DNA of 31,851 nt from Mesostigma viride (GCA_009746045.1 RPFO01000022.1:478001-509851), one strand, 5' to 3'. Positions 1 through 8,175 are shown, counted from the first letter of the stretch. Numbers and translations are program-made. Notes: generated by a model from the letters alone, not told the origin.

Positions 1-530
1 AACGGTTGGACCATTTGAACGCGTTGGAAGCCCATCCGGCGCCCGTGGGCGACGGAGGGTTGGAGGCCATCCAGTTCGGCGCGCGGACGGGGGCCAAGGT
101 CCGCGAACCGTTGGGGGTGAAGACGTGCGTCCAGCGCGTTCCTAACTCGGAGTTTGTGACGTCGGTCGACCGCGTCGAGGACCAGGAACACACGCATCTG
201 TTCGAGAACCGGACGTTCGACGCCGTGATGCCGGGAGGGGAGTACCCCCAGACGCGCGACGCGGTGGAAGACACGTTCCAGATCGGACGGTTCCCGCTCC
301 TCGACAGATCGCAGTTGACGGCCGTGGCCGTGGGCGCGCCGGATATGGCGCAGTATAACGAGGAGAGGAAGGAGAGGGGGTCGAGGGACGGGGAGCGGGT
401 CATGCGGATGAAGCAGGGCGACGTGAGTTACGACATCGATCGCGAGACGATCGCACGCGTGTACGATCCGTTGGAGGAGAACCCGTACTTCATCCCGTGC
501 GTTCAAGTGGAAGGGGAGTCGATCCAATAA
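1..530 (+). CDS. C-terminal part of an unrecognised viral protein (cut by window edge)
   Basis: The reading frame is open from the left edge to the TAA at 528-530, so the true start lies outside the window; the first ATG-like positions inside are not convincing starts. About 175 residues are visible, acidic and rich in Arg, Glu and Asp, with no membrane segment and no motif I can assign. The last part is hydrophobic and Pro/Tyr-containing, and suggests a folded structural protein rather than a disordered tail. It lies 51 nt upstream of the next gene on the same strand and shares its high-GC codon use, so it belongs to the same viral gene block. I do not recognise the family; a virion or assembly role is only a guess from the neighbours (packaging ATPase, basic virion-like protein). 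Confidence 0.7.
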   Translation, partial: RLDHLNALEAHPAPVGDGGLEAIQFGARTGAKVREPLGVKTCVQRVPNSEFVTSVDRVEDQEHTHLFENRTFDAVMPGGEYPQTRDAVEDTFQIGRFPLLDRSQLTAVAVGAPDMAQYNEERKERGSRDGERVMRMKQGDVSYDIDRETIARVYDPLEENPYFIPCVQVEGESIQ

Positions 531-547
531 TTTTTTTTCTCGGCGAA

Positions 548-559
548 GTGGTATACCAC
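548..559. promoter_or_regulatory. 12-bp perfect palindrome upstream of the 582 gene
   Basis: GTGGTATACCAC is a perfect palindrome ending 22 nt before the ATG at 582, in the only AT-containing part of this 51-nt intergenic gap, just after a T-run. It may be a promoter or operator-like element or a 3' end signal of the preceding gene. No second copy was noticed. Confidence 0.3.
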
Positions 560-581
560 GCCCGGGTGATACCAGGAAACC

Positions 582-2423
582 ATGACGTCCACGTACCCGA
601 TGTATTCGAGCAACGCCACGCCGACCGTGCGTTCGGCGCAGGCGCAGCAGCGGATCAACGATTTCGCGTCCAAGATCTTCACGCCGTACGAACTGCAGAA
701 ACTCAGGACCTACATCCCGGGCATCAAGTTCGTGGTCGAGGAGGCGGGACTGTACAAACAGAACATCGTGGAGACGAGCGATTTGCTCAAGAAATTGCAA
801 GGGTTCGTCGCATCCGTGTATATTTACGATATTTTGGGGAGTCTGATGCGCGATATCAACGAGCGCGTTCGGAGGGCGACCGATTCGTCTTTGTTGGAGG
901 TCGATCGCGCCGAGATGGCGAAATTGGTCAACGCTCTGCGTGGATTTGTGGCGACCGAAAAAGATCCCATATCTTCCAGGGCTGACGTCCTCGCAGCTGC
1001 GAAAAAGGAATACACTGATAGAAAAAATGCTTTTATAGCCCAAGCTACAAAGGCGGGCCTCAGAGGCGGTGCATCGGGCATCGACGCCGGGGACGCCGCG
1101 ACACAGTTTGAGGCTTCCGAAGGTCCGGAGCCCGCGACCGTGGACGCCGCCAGGCACGCGGGTTCAAGGGCGAAGGATGCTAACGAGAAAGTATATATGT
1201 ACCGAATCCCACCCACCACGATGGCCCTGATCACTGATTTGGAGAGTTTGGCGGCTGGTAGCACTCCGGAGAAGGAGTACCCACTGCCGGCCGCAGGTAT
1301 GGGATCTATTGGGACGATGAAAAAAATTCGCGCGTTCGCGCTACGTCCAGAAAATTTGCCAACGTACAATCTCTTGTTGGGCGGTCACGCGTCAGACGAC
1401 AGCGTGCCGGCTAAGCTGTTGCAGCAACTTTCGTCCCCGATGATCGACGCCACTCGTCTCGCTATTAAACACCGTGAGCGACTTCACGCGCTAGATGTAG
1501 ACGACCCGCCACCCATTAACGTGGATTTGTTGCTGGCCAAACAATCCAAAAACCGTTACGCGTTTGATACTACTGCGACAGCAGACGAGTTGAAAATCGG
1601 GGGCGCGGGCACTGTATTACCGACGATCGGTGACAAGACTTACGCCGATCCGTTCCGTCTGGGTGGCAACCCGAAATCGAAATTCGAGAACGCGATTTAC
1701 AGGTTTGTTAAGCGCGACATTATCGCATTCAATCGTCTGCGTACGTCCATTCTGAATAATATTGATCAATGGTGGACGAACAACGGCGCGCTGAACCTCA
1801 TCAATGGCGACAATCGCGATCCGAACGACTTCTATAGGACATTATTGGACGCGGATTACCGTCTTTCGGGCGTTCCTCAGCCTGCTTGTCCTTCGGGATC
1901 CGCACAAGTTTATTACGACAGGGACCCATCCGGTATGGTCCCCACTCGTGACGCGCATGGCAAGATTACAGGCTATGAACGCGATCCTATCCGCGCGAGG
2001 GTTGTGGATCCGTACATCCGCGCCGCGGACGGCACGTGGGTCGAGAACCCCGAGGCCAGGGTCGGACCGTTCTGTCAGAAGCGCAAGAACATCAAGGACG
2101 TCATGAGCGGCGCGACCGAGTACATGCCCACCGGTCCCCTCCCGACCTTCGACCACCCCGGGTTCGCCAGTCGCCATCGTCGCCGCCCTGCCGCTCGTCC
2201 CCGCAAGACCACCGCCGGCGCGCGTCGTCGTCGTCCGGCAAAGCGCGCACCCCTCGTCAGTGGATCCGCGTCAGTCGCTGGAGCCCCGAAGAAACGCCGC
2301 ACGACCGGGACCCGTCGTCGCCCGTCCGCCGCCAAGCGCACCGGCGTCCGTCGTCCCGCCGCCTCCGCCAAGCGCACCGCCGCCAAGCGCACGACCCGTC
2401 GCAAGACCGCCGCGCGTCGGTAA
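582..2423 (+). CDS. 613-aa virion-like protein with a histone-H1-like basic tail
   Basis: The ATG at 582 is the first in frame and follows the short intergenic gap. Residues 1-125 are helical, including the segment around IFTPYELQKL. Residues ~130-480 form a globular middle. From ~535 to 613 the chain is almost entirely Arg, Lys, Ala, Thr, Ser and Pro, with repeated KRT/KRTAAKR-type motifs like the C-terminal tails of histone H1 and of viral DNA-condensing proteins. I infer a nucleic-acid-binding virion or core protein. The family is not recognised. Codon use is odd: the first ~125 codons and the tail are very GC-rich, while nt ~960-1900 uses many A/T-ending codons. This could mark a recombined segment. 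The gene ends 174 nt before the zinc-finger gene. Long frames on the opposite strand are shadows of the GC bias. Confidence 0.8.
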   Translation: MTSTYPMYSSNATPTVRSAQAQQRINDFASKIFTPYELQKLRTYIPGIKFVVEEAGLYKQNIVETSDLLKKLQGFVASVYIYDILGSLMRDINERVRRATDSSLLEVDRAEMAKLVNALRGFVATEKDPISSRADVLAAAKKEYTDRKNAFIAQATKAGLRGGASGIDAGDAATQFEASEGPEPATVDAARHAGSRAKDANEKVYMYRIPPTTMALITDLESLAAGSTPEKEYPLPAAGMGSIGTMKKIRAFALRPENLPTYNLLLGGHASDDSVPAKLLQQLSSPMIDATRLAIKHRERLHALDVDDPPPINVDLLLAKQSKNRYAFDTTATADELKIGGAGTVLPTIGDKTYADPFRLGGNPKSKFENAIYRFVKRDIIAFNRLRTSILNNIDQWWTNNGALNLINGDNRDPNDFYRTLLDADYRLSGVPQPACPSGSAQVYYDRDPSGMVPTRDAHGKITGYERDPIRARVVDPYIRAADGTWVENPEARVGPFCQKRKNIKDVMSGATEYMPTGPLPTFDHPGFASRHRRRPAARPRKTTAGARRRRPAKRAPLVSGSASVAGAPKKRRTTGTRRRPSAAKRTGVRRPAASAKRTAAKRTTRRKTAARR

Positions 2424-2597
2424 GCGCCGCGTCGTCTCGACGCGTCCGTACATCCTCCGCGTTCTCCCGCGTCTTGAAAAGATCCGCGGTACCCGGAAAG
2501 AAGACGCATCGTCTTGTCGATCCTCGACGATCGCGTCCCACTCGATTCCGTGTAACTCCGCTCGACGCGAAGGACGTCCCACGCGTCCGCCCCGAAC

Positions 2598-3254
2598 ATG
2601 GAGGATCTCGAGTCCCTCGCGTGCGTCGACCCGTCCGCGTTGAAGCGCGCTCAGTGGTTTACAGACGCCAGCAAGCGCGCCGATCTCCGATTGGCCAAGA
2701 TGATCGCCCGCAGAAACGAGAGGCTCGAGGATAAGGCCGTGTACGTCGGCAAGGGTCAGGTGATGTTCGCGGTGTTCCAGGACGTCCGTCGTCCTCCGCT
2801 CGAACTGACGGAGGACGAGAAACGCGTCCAGGCGGACTTCGAAGTCCGCGGGATCGCCGCCTTGCGCGGAGAGCCGCTGTACTCCACGTGCAGCGACACC
2901 AATCCCCAACGCGGGTGGACGCGGTGCGCCACGTGTCGTGGTATCATGCCCGCGCACAAGACCGAACTCGTGAAGTCCGAGGGGTTCTACAGCGTCGTGT
3001 GGTTCTACCACCACGCCTGCTACGACGCCGTGTTGCGCGCGAAACACCGCAACACCATCACCGACACGGACTTCTTCGCCCCGCTCCGTCCTACATCCGA
3101 CGTCCGAGACGGGGCGGAAGAAGACGGGACGGCCGGTCCGTCCGCGTCCGCGTCCGCCTACCGCGACTCGCACGATGCCGTCGCGGCCGTCGTCGATCCC
3201 CTCCGGCCCGAGAAGTGGGATCTCGATCGTCCCGAGATGGACAACTACGACTGA
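2598..3254 (+). CDS. 218-aa protein with a PARP-like CCHC zinc finger
   Basis: It starts at the ATG at 2598 and ends TGA at 3252-3254. Seen directly: C110-x2-C113-x24-H138-x2-C141 with a Trp three residues before the His (WFYHHAC). This resembles the PARP/DNA-ligase-III type finger (C-x2-C-x28-30-H-x2-C, with W.H..C), although the spacing is a few residues short. The N-terminal half is charged and helical. The C-terminal ~60 residues are acidic and Ser/Ala-rich, probably disordered, and end in DNYD. Known fingers of this class bind DNA ends or nicks; a role in viral DNA processing or packaging would fit but is inference. No catalytic domain is present. It sits between the basic-tail protein and a membrane protein, same strand, in the compact block. 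Confidence 0.75.
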   Translation: MEDLESLACVDPSALKRAQWFTDASKRADLRLAKMIARRNERLEDKAVYVGKGQVMFAVFQDVRRPPLELTEDEKRVQADFEVRGIAALRGEPLYSTCSDTNPQRGWTRCATCRGIMPAHKTELVKSEGFYSVVWFYHHACYDAVLRAKHRNTITDTDFFAPLRPTSDVRDGAEEDGTAGPSASASAYRDSHDAVAAVVDPLRPEKWDLDRPEMDNYD

Positions 3255-3309
3255 TCCGTGATCGATCGGACCGGCCGATCCGCCGTGCGTCTCGTCCGCG
3301 AACGCAAAA

Positions 3310-3939
3310 ATGTGGCGCAATTACATACGACGACCCATGGCGACCACGAACTTGACAGGGATCGCCAGACGTCTGCGCGCGGCCAACGCCGCCGGCGTCC
3401 CGTCAACGACCGCGACCGCGCCCGTGTTTTCGTCCGCGATCCCGTCCGTCCGCGCCGCGCGCGGACCTGTGATTCCCGTCGGCCGCGCCGTCGTCCGCGC
3501 CTCGGCCCCGGTCCTCGCCGCCTCCACCGCCTCCGTCGGCGTTGCTGAGGGGGCGGATCCGACTCCCGAGGGGTCCTTCTACGAAGAGGAAGGAATGTCC
3601 GCGAGCGAAGTGTCCGGAAGCGAGTCCGCTTCCCGACTTTCCGCCGCTCGTTCTCGCAGCGTACGAGCCGGCGCTGTCCCAGCCGCGCCAGGAAAGACCG
3701 GCGCGATCGCGTCCTCCGCGCACGCCCACGAGCAGTACACTCGCCGGTCCGCGTCGACCACGATCGTGTGGCCCGCGGCGGGAGGAGTGGCCGCCGCCGT
3801 GTGCGTCATGCGGTTCCTCCCCTCCCGCGTCCCGTCCTGGTTCAAGGACCCGGACGGCCAATTGAGCGACGTCCGCATCCGATCGATCGGACTCGCCGCG
3901 GGGGTTCTCACCTTCTTCATCATCCGTCTGTTGCTTTGA
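3310..3939 (+). CDS. C-terminal two-helix membrane protein, 209 aa
   Basis: The ATG at 3310 follows an A-run; a second in-frame ATG at 3337 would remove nine residues and is equally possible. Residues 1-145 are low-complexity Ala, Val, Ser, Arg and Pro with an acidic patch (EEEG, ~91-95) and look disordered. Two hydrophobic segments follow, at ~151-170 and ~192-209, separated by a short hydrophilic loop (SWFKDPDGQ). The second runs to the C-terminus. There is no signal peptide. A tail-anchored hairpin of this kind is common among inner-membrane proteins of nucleocytoviruses, but the family is not recognised. An AATAAA at 4022-4027 lies 83 nt after the stop and directly abuts the next gene's ATG. 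Confidence 0.7.
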   Translation: MWRNYIRRPMATTNLTGIARRLRAANAAGVPSTTATAPVFSSAIPSVRAARGPVIPVGRAVVRASAPVLAASTASVGVAEGADPTPEGSFYEEEGMSASEVSGSESASRLSAARSRSVRAGAVPAAPGKTGAIASSAHAHEQYTRRSASTTIVWPAAGGVAAAVCVMRFLPSRVPSWFKDPDGQLSDVRIRSIGLAAGVLTFFIIRLLL

Positions 3940-4019
3940 TTCGTAGGTAGCGATACGCGCGGTAGAAGGCGCGTCACGGCCCCCCTTTTTTTGTTGATGC
4001 GTTATTATGCGATGAATCC

Positions 4020-4027
4020 TTAATAAA
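4020..4027 (+). terminator. TTAATAAA polyadenylation signal abutting the next ATG
   Basis: TTAATAAA ends at the base before the ATG at 4028, in an AT-rich stretch following a C-run/T-run (3979-3991). It probably serves the membrane-protein gene upstream; the same AT-rich stretch may also be the promoter of the downstream gene. Similar TTAATAAA signals follow the ATPase, SET and 16853 genes. Confidence 0.5.
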
Positions 4028-4345
4028 ATGGAATTAACCCACGAAGAGTACAAACGCAAACGTTTCGAGATCACCACTAGGATTTCCGACCTCCGACGCG
4101 AGGAACGCGAACTTCGCGAATGGTTAGGCGAGCGGGACGTGCCCGTGTCCACGGTACACGCGGCGACGGCGATCCGGACGGACGTCCACGACCCCGACGA
4201 CGCGTGCGCGCGACGACTGGCGGAATTGGATCGGGTCGCGAGCATGATGGACGTGGTGCAGGCGGAGGTCGATCGGTTGAGACTGAAGTGGGCGGGCGCG
4301 AGGGCGAGATTCGTTCAGCCCGCGCGGAAAGATATCCGCGGATAA
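4028..4345 (+). CDS. Small coiled-coil protein, 105 aa
   Basis: The frame starts at the ATG at 4028, immediately after AATAAA, and ends at TAA 4343-4345. Residues 1-40 are highly charged and helical (KRKRFEI, LRREERELREWL), and residues ~64-95 form a second amphipathic helix (RLAELDRVASMMDVVQAEVDRL). The two are joined by a Thr/Ala/Asp-rich linker, so a helical hairpin or coiled-coil dimer is likely. No family recognised. It lies 23 nt before the next gene on the same strand. The compact spacing and shared codon bias support a real gene despite its size. Confidence 0.65.
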   Translation: MELTHEEYKRKRFEITTRISDLRREERELREWLGERDVPVSTVHAATAIRTDVHDPDDACARRLAELDRVASMMDVVQAEVDRLRLKWAGARARFVQPARKDIRG

Positions 4346-4368
4346 TAGATGACTGTCATTGGATCGCC

Positions 4369-5284
4369 ATGGCCCGCAAGACCCCGAACGCGGCGGCGAC
4401 GGACGCGGCCCCGTCTAACCCGACTTGCGACGACGAGCCGATGGTGGACACCAACGTGTTGGTGGACAGCAAAAGGAGTACGTCGACCAGCTGGAACGCG
4501 GGTTCTTGAACCCCGCGTTCGACGCGCTGAAGAACGTGCTGACGGACGCCATGAACGTGGCCCGCGACCAGGAAATGGACGCGATGGACTGTTTCGTCCG
4601 TCTCCTCGAGGAGATCCCCACCTGGAACCAGGACATCATCGAGGAGGAGACCAAACAGGTGTCGCAGACCATGCCGTACCTGAAGGAGCTGCTGAAAGCC
4701 TACTTCGTGTGCACGAGCATGATCCTGGCGTCCATCCGCATGTCCAAGAACAAGAACGACAAGATGAAGGTCAAGGTCCCGGCGCCGGAACGGTTCGTCC
4801 ACATGGTGCTGAAAGGCGTGGCGCTGGACGTCGTGGACGACCTCGACCATTTCGTGGACGCGCTCGAAGACGGGACGTTCAAACTCAAGCGCCGCGCGGT
4901 TCTCAAGTCGGTGTCCGAGAGCGTGAAGAACGCGCTGCACCGACTCATGCCCATCGACGACATCCTCAAGGAGTACATGGGCGACATCTTGTCCAAGGAC
5001 TCGTTCAAGTCCGGCGGCGCGGCGTCGTGCGCGGACGGCGGCGGGGCGGGTCTTCGCGCGGGGTGACCACGGAAGGGGAGGGAGAGGTGGACGTGGACGC
5101 GGACGAGGTCACCAAGTCCGTCAAGCTGTCCAAACGCAAGTCCGCGGTCTCGGGTGGCAGCGGCGGCGGCGGACAGAGGGACAGGGGGGTGTCCGGGGAC
5201 GCCGGGGACTTGGACGACTACCTGGACGCGGACGACGGACGCGGGGACGACGTCGAGGACGAGATCGAGGACGAGGAGTTTTAG
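4369..5284 (+). pseudogene. Virion-like gene interrupted by two apparent one-base frameshifts
   Basis: Coding character passes through three frames. The N-terminus starts at ATG 4369 (MARKTPNAAATD) and loses frame near the AAAA run at ~4469-4472. A long, well-folded helical part occupies the frame open to 5066 (~4475-5040; includes IPTWNQDIIEEE). The C-terminus resumes in the third frame after the G-rich stretch near 5040-5063 and runs to TAG 5282-5284 with a Lys-rich patch and a strongly acidic Asp/Glu tail. Each switch corresponds to one missing base. I cannot tell decay from a sequence error. The helical body followed by an acidic tail resembles conserved uncharacterised nucleocytovirus virion proteins, but I cannot name the family. 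Neighbours are the coiled-coil gene (23 nt upstream) and the JAMM gene (73 nt downstream). Confidence 0.65.
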
Positions 5285-5356
5285 ACGTCTCGGCGGCGAC
5301 GTCGGCGCGAACAAAAAGGGTGTTACTTGATATACGGCGACGTCCTACCGCGTCCC

Positions 5357-6049
5357 ATGTCGAACGGAGTCGAGACCGTCATATGGCCGGACGGGACGAA
5401 AGTCATGCACGTGCACGCTCCGAAGCCGGTCGCGCGCATCGGTCCGAGCGTCCTCCGGGTGTCGTGGAGACTCGCTCCCGACGCGCTGGAGACCGTTCGC
5501 GCGAGTCTGAAGACGGGCCGCGAGCTCGGCGGCACGTTCGTCCCCGACCCCGTGGCCGGGTGTTTGAGAATCGACCAGACGGCGAAACTGGGAGGCGGGA
5601 ACCACGTGAAGATCCCGCACGGGCTTTTCGAATGGCACACGCACCCGCTCGGATGCGGGATGAAGGAATGCTCGCTCGCTTCCCCGAGCTCGACGGACGT
5701 CGACGTCATGCTGAAGGACGCGACCACCGACAACCTCGCGCATTTCGTGTTCACGTCCCAAGGGTGTTTCGTCGTCCGATTGACCCCGGGACTCGTCGCG
5801 CGGATACGGGACGGGTCGCAGACGGACGTCGCCCGATCGATCGTCAAGAAGTTCGAGGTGCTGCAGGAGGAGTTCGGAGTACGGTACGACGCGACGCGCA
5901 CGTCGAAGGACCGCGACGCGGTCGAGCGATGGCACGAGACGCGATGGCGGGTTCTGGCAAAAAGGGTGGGTCTGGACGCCGCGTTCTACCGCTTGCCGGC
6001 CCAGCCCGTGGTGACCGTCGTCACGTCGACCGGGCCGGCCGCCGCGTGA
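5357..6049 (+). CDS. JAMM/MPN-motif metallopeptidase-like protein, 230 aa
   Basis: The first ATG in the frame is at 5357; the frame is open slightly further upstream from a TTG. Residues 94-114 carry the JAMM signature: H94-T-H96-P97, then P110-S111-x2-D114. A preceding Glu (E56 in GRELGG) fits the catalytic glutamate. These match the E...HxH...SxxD zinc site of the JAB1/MPN/Mov34 family, which cleaves ubiquitin or ubiquitin-like isopeptide bonds or processes peptides. No ubiquitin-binding or other accessory domain is visible. The C-terminal ~90 residues are helical and end in a low-complexity Val/Thr/Ala stretch. A role in deubiquitination or virion-protein maturation is inference. It lies 98 nt upstream of the packaging ATPase on the same strand. 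Confidence 0.75.
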   Translation: MSNGVETVIWPDGTKVMHVHAPKPVARIGPSVLRVSWRLAPDALETVRASLKTGRELGGTFVPDPVAGCLRIDQTAKLGGGNHVKIPHGLFEWHTHPLGCGMKECSLASPSSTDVDVMLKDATTDNLAHFVFTSQGCFVVRLTPGLVARIRDGSQTDVARSIVKKFEVLQEEFGVRYDATRTSKDRDAVERWHETRWRVLAKRVGLDAAFYRLPAQPVVTVVTSTGPAAA

Positions 6050-6147
6050 ACGGATGCGCACGTCCTGTCCGGTCGCCGGATTTCCGCGTGCATTAGTATG
6101 CAGTGCGCGCACCGCGCGCGTCCGCGTGATTCGAGCGAGTCGCGAGC

Positions 6148-6969
6148 ATGGCCACGACCACGAGCACGGAGATGCGGGAGGTGAAATTGCGGCGGTTCAA
6201 CCCCGACCGGATCGGGGACGCGGCGGTCGTGTGCATCGTGTCCAAACGCGGCGGGGGCAAGACCACGCTCGCGACGGACATCATGTACTACAAGCGGCAC
6301 ATCCCCTCGGGCATCGTCATGTCCGGGACGGAGGGCGCGAACCGTCACTGGCAGAACTTCGTCCCTTCGCTGTTCGTGTACAACAAGTTCGACCGTCCCG
6401 CGTTGAAAGCGCTGATCCGGGCGCAGAAGAAGCAGGCGCGGACGGGCCAGGCGGGCAACTGTTTCGTGGTGTTGGACGATTGCGTCTACGACCGGAGCGT
6501 CATGCGGGACCCGTGCATCCGCGAGATCGCCATGAACGGGAGACACATGGGGATCTTCCTCCTGTTCATCTCGCAGTACTCGATGGACGTGACGCCGGAC
6601 ATCCGCAGCAACGTGGACTTCGTGTTCGCGCTGAAGGAGCACATCATCATGAACCGCGAGAGACTGTATCGCAACTTCTTCGGCGTCATCCCGACGTTCG
6701 AGAGTTTCTGCGAGATCCTCGACCAGTGCACGCAGGGACACGAGTGTCTTGTGGTGGACCACACGAGCAACTCGAACAAGATCGAGGACGTCATCTTCTG
6801 GTACAAGGCCACTCCGCGGGAAGGGTTCCGCATCGGATCCCGTCCGTTCTGGAAGTACGGCGAGACGCATTACGACTCGGCCGCGTCGAGCGACGACGAG
6901 AGCGACGAGGACCGGCCCAGACGCAAGAAGGGGAACACGAGGGTCATCAAGACGGTCGAGGAGGACTAG
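6148..6969 (+). CDS. A32-like DNA-packaging ATPase (FtsK/HerA superfamily), 273 aa
   Basis: ATG at 6148, TAG at 6967-6969. The Walker A loop is at residues ~32-40 (SKRGGGKTT), the Walker B strand at ~105-112 (CFVVLDDC), and the SQYSMDVTP segment at 142-150, followed by IRSNVDFVF, matches the conserved Q/T-Y-...-P-x-x-R-x-N-x-D region of viral packaging ATPases. The MSGTE motif at 58-62 is typical of the algal-virus branch. This family powers DNA translocation into preformed capsids and is one of the hallmark genes of Nucleocytoviricota. Length is normal for the family. The tail (from ~244) is acidic then basic and disordered. The Walker A first Gly is replaced by Ser. The gene has AATAAA at 7054-7059. 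It is the strongest evidence that the left part is viral. Confidence 0.93.
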   Translation: MATTTSTEMREVKLRRFNPDRIGDAAVVCIVSKRGGGKTTLATDIMYYKRHIPSGIVMSGTEGANRHWQNFVPSLFVYNKFDRPALKALIRAQKKQARTGQAGNCFVVLDDCVYDRSVMRDPCIREIAMNGRHMGIFLLFISQYSMDVTPDIRSNVDFVFALKEHIIMNRERLYRNFFGVIPTFESFCEILDQCTQGHECLVVDHTSNSNKIEDVIFWYKATPREGFRIGSRPFWKYGETHYDSAASSDDESDEDRPRRKKGNTRVIKTVEED

Positions 6970-7047
6970 TCTAGTATCACGTTTCGCTATCTAGCTAAGA
7001 ACCGTTCGTGCATGATATGGGAGACGAATGAAATGCGGTCATATCCT

Positions 7048-7059
7048 TTGATTAATAAA
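7048..7059 (+). terminator. Polyadenylation signal of the ATPase gene
   Basis: TTTGATTAATAAA-type sequence 85 nt after the ATPase stop. The core TTGATTAATAAA recurs at 10380-10391 after the SET gene, and a close variant at 17441-17453, suggesting a shared 3'-end signal for these genes. Confidence 0.55.
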
Positions 7060-7151
7060 ATACGATGTATCCAAATTTTCCTTCGCTTTTGCACGATCGT
7101 CGAGTCGCGAGCCGACGGTCGTGAGCTGGTTCGTACCACGGACCCGTTAGT

Positions 7152-7190
7152 CAGGTGCCAGCGGAGAAAGCCCGCCCAGGGAGGCACCTG
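7152..7190. repeat. Stem-loop with 8-bp perfect arms
   Basis: CAGGTGCC (7152-7159) and GGCACCTG (7183-7190) are exact reverse complements around a 23-nt loop. The structure ends one base before a TGACGTCA site embedded in the palindrome GGTGACGTCACC (7190-7201). Confidence 0.45.
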
Positions 7191-7191
7191 G

Positions 7192-7518
7192 TGACGTCAC
7201 CACTCGACGACTCGGCGTGCTGACGTCAGCAGATGACGTCATGTCCGTACACCCAAGGGTCCCTGGACGTCCCAGATCCTGTTCAGGCGACGGTTACGAT
7301 CGAATATTCGGATCTCTGACACCTCCCTGGACATCCCAGGATCCACCGTATCTGAGATTCTTCATTTTATACTATGCGCTTTAGATATTTTTTTTGGGCC
7401 GTACTCTTTTGATTCCGTGATCCGTACCCTGGACACACTACATGCTACTTCCGCGCGTGCCACGTGGCCGTTTTCCGTCGCGAAATCCTATATTGCATCA
7501 TGGTCAACGATGACGTCA
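7192..7518. promoter_or_regulatory. Four TGACGTCA (CRE/bZIP-type) palindromes
   Basis: Exact TGACGTCA occurs at 7192, 7221, 7234 and 7511. Two sit in longer palindromes (GGTGACGTCACC, GCTGACGTCAGC). This octamer is the consensus of CREB/ATF and plant TGA-type bZIP factors. Whether bZIP proteins bind here is inference. Confidence 0.45.
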
Positions 7519-7654
7519 GCGGGAATCGGATTGCCTGAACAGCCTGAACAGAATCTAGGATCTCTATGAACATGCCACTTGTCATGCCATCATGGATTCC
7601 GCGCGATCCTATCTACGTGGACATGCATTCACACAAGAATGGGGTGACAATTGC

Positions 7655-7660
7655 TTTATT
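7655..7660 (-). terminator. AATAAA polyadenylation signal of the 149-aa minus-strand gene
   Basis: TTTATT on the plus strand reads AATAAA on the minus strand, inside AATAATAAAGC, 66 nt beyond the stop of the minus-strand gene. Confidence 0.5.
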
Positions 7661-7725
7661 ATTCAATCAATTTCATTTAACGGCCTCCGTGGATCCCGTC
7701 AGTCGGGATTTCCAGGGTACATTCT

Positions 7726-8175
7726 TCACTCGGCGACAACAAATTTCTCGCCACTGGCGGCCGTCACGATCTCGCCGACCAACTCACAATCCACGTCAAC
7801 GCGTGGAGACTTGGGCCGAGCGTCACTTGCGCCCGCCACATCGCCGTCAACCGGCGCATCGCCAGCGACAATCGGCGCGTTCACCCGTGCCCTCTTCGCG
7901 GCGCGGGCAAAACGAAGGGCCGAAACGACCCTCTGGAGGTCGTAGAACGACTTTACGGGCGACGCGGCGGAAGAGCCAGCGTCCACCTCGACGATATCCA
8001 CCCTCTGGCCTGAGGGAGGAATAGGGAGTTCTTCCAGCGTTTCGGCGAACGCTGCGAATTCATCCTCGAATGATTTCGTGACGAGAGGATGGTTGCGCCA
8101 TGGCTCGGCCAGGAAGCGTCCCGTGATGGAATAATTCGCCTGCCTGCGGGCGGACTCCTTGGTGCGTGGGGCCAT
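7726..8175 (-). CDS. 149-aa protein with an H3-tail-like N-terminus
   Basis: The ATG is at 8175 on the minus strand; a longer frame to 8286 lacks a plausible start context and would cross the TATA-like element. The N-terminus reads MAPRTKESARRQ, close to the histone H3 tail (ARTKQTARK), with one inserted Pro and K9 replaced by Arg. The rest is a short amphipathic segment (FEDEFAAFAETLEELP), a Val/Asp-rich part, a basic patch (ARAAKRARV, ~90-100) that could be a nuclear localisation signal, and an acidic C-terminus. There is no histone fold. It has its own TATAAG (8276-8281) and AATAAA. It is transcribed divergently from the SET gene across a CCAAT-rich region. Function unknown; H3 mimicry is a hypothesis. 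Confidence 0.65.
   Translation of the reverse strand: MAPRTKESARRQANYSITGRFLAEPWRNHPLVTKSFEDEFAAFAETLEELPIPPSGQRVDIVEVDAGSSAASPVKSFYDLQRVVSALRFARAAKRARVNAPIVAGDAPVDGDVAGASDARPKSPRVDVDCELVGEIVTAASGEKFVVAE

Larger units (their letters stand above)
7060..7654. other. Intergenic region with bZIP-type sites and a stem-loop
   Basis: No convincing gene between the ATPase polyA signal and that of the minus-strand gene. It holds four TGACGTCA palindromes (7192-7199, 7221-7228, 7234-7241, 7511-7518), a stem-loop with 8-bp arms (CAGGTGCC at 7152-7159, GGCACCTG at 7183-7190), and two related stretches around 7260-7285 and 7321-7345 sharing CCCTGGAC-TCCCAG-TCC elements. Confidence 0.5.

Noticed and set aside
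2271-3320. 349-aa minus-strand frame across the zinc-finger gene
   Set aside because: It follows from the GC-rich codon bias of the plus-strand genes; low-complexity Gly/Arg peptide and overlap of two well-supported genes.
4465-5066. Programmed ribosomal frameshifting in the 4369 gene
   Set aside because: No canonical slippery heptamer with a downstream pseudoknot was evident, and two separate sites would be needed; one-base loss is simpler.
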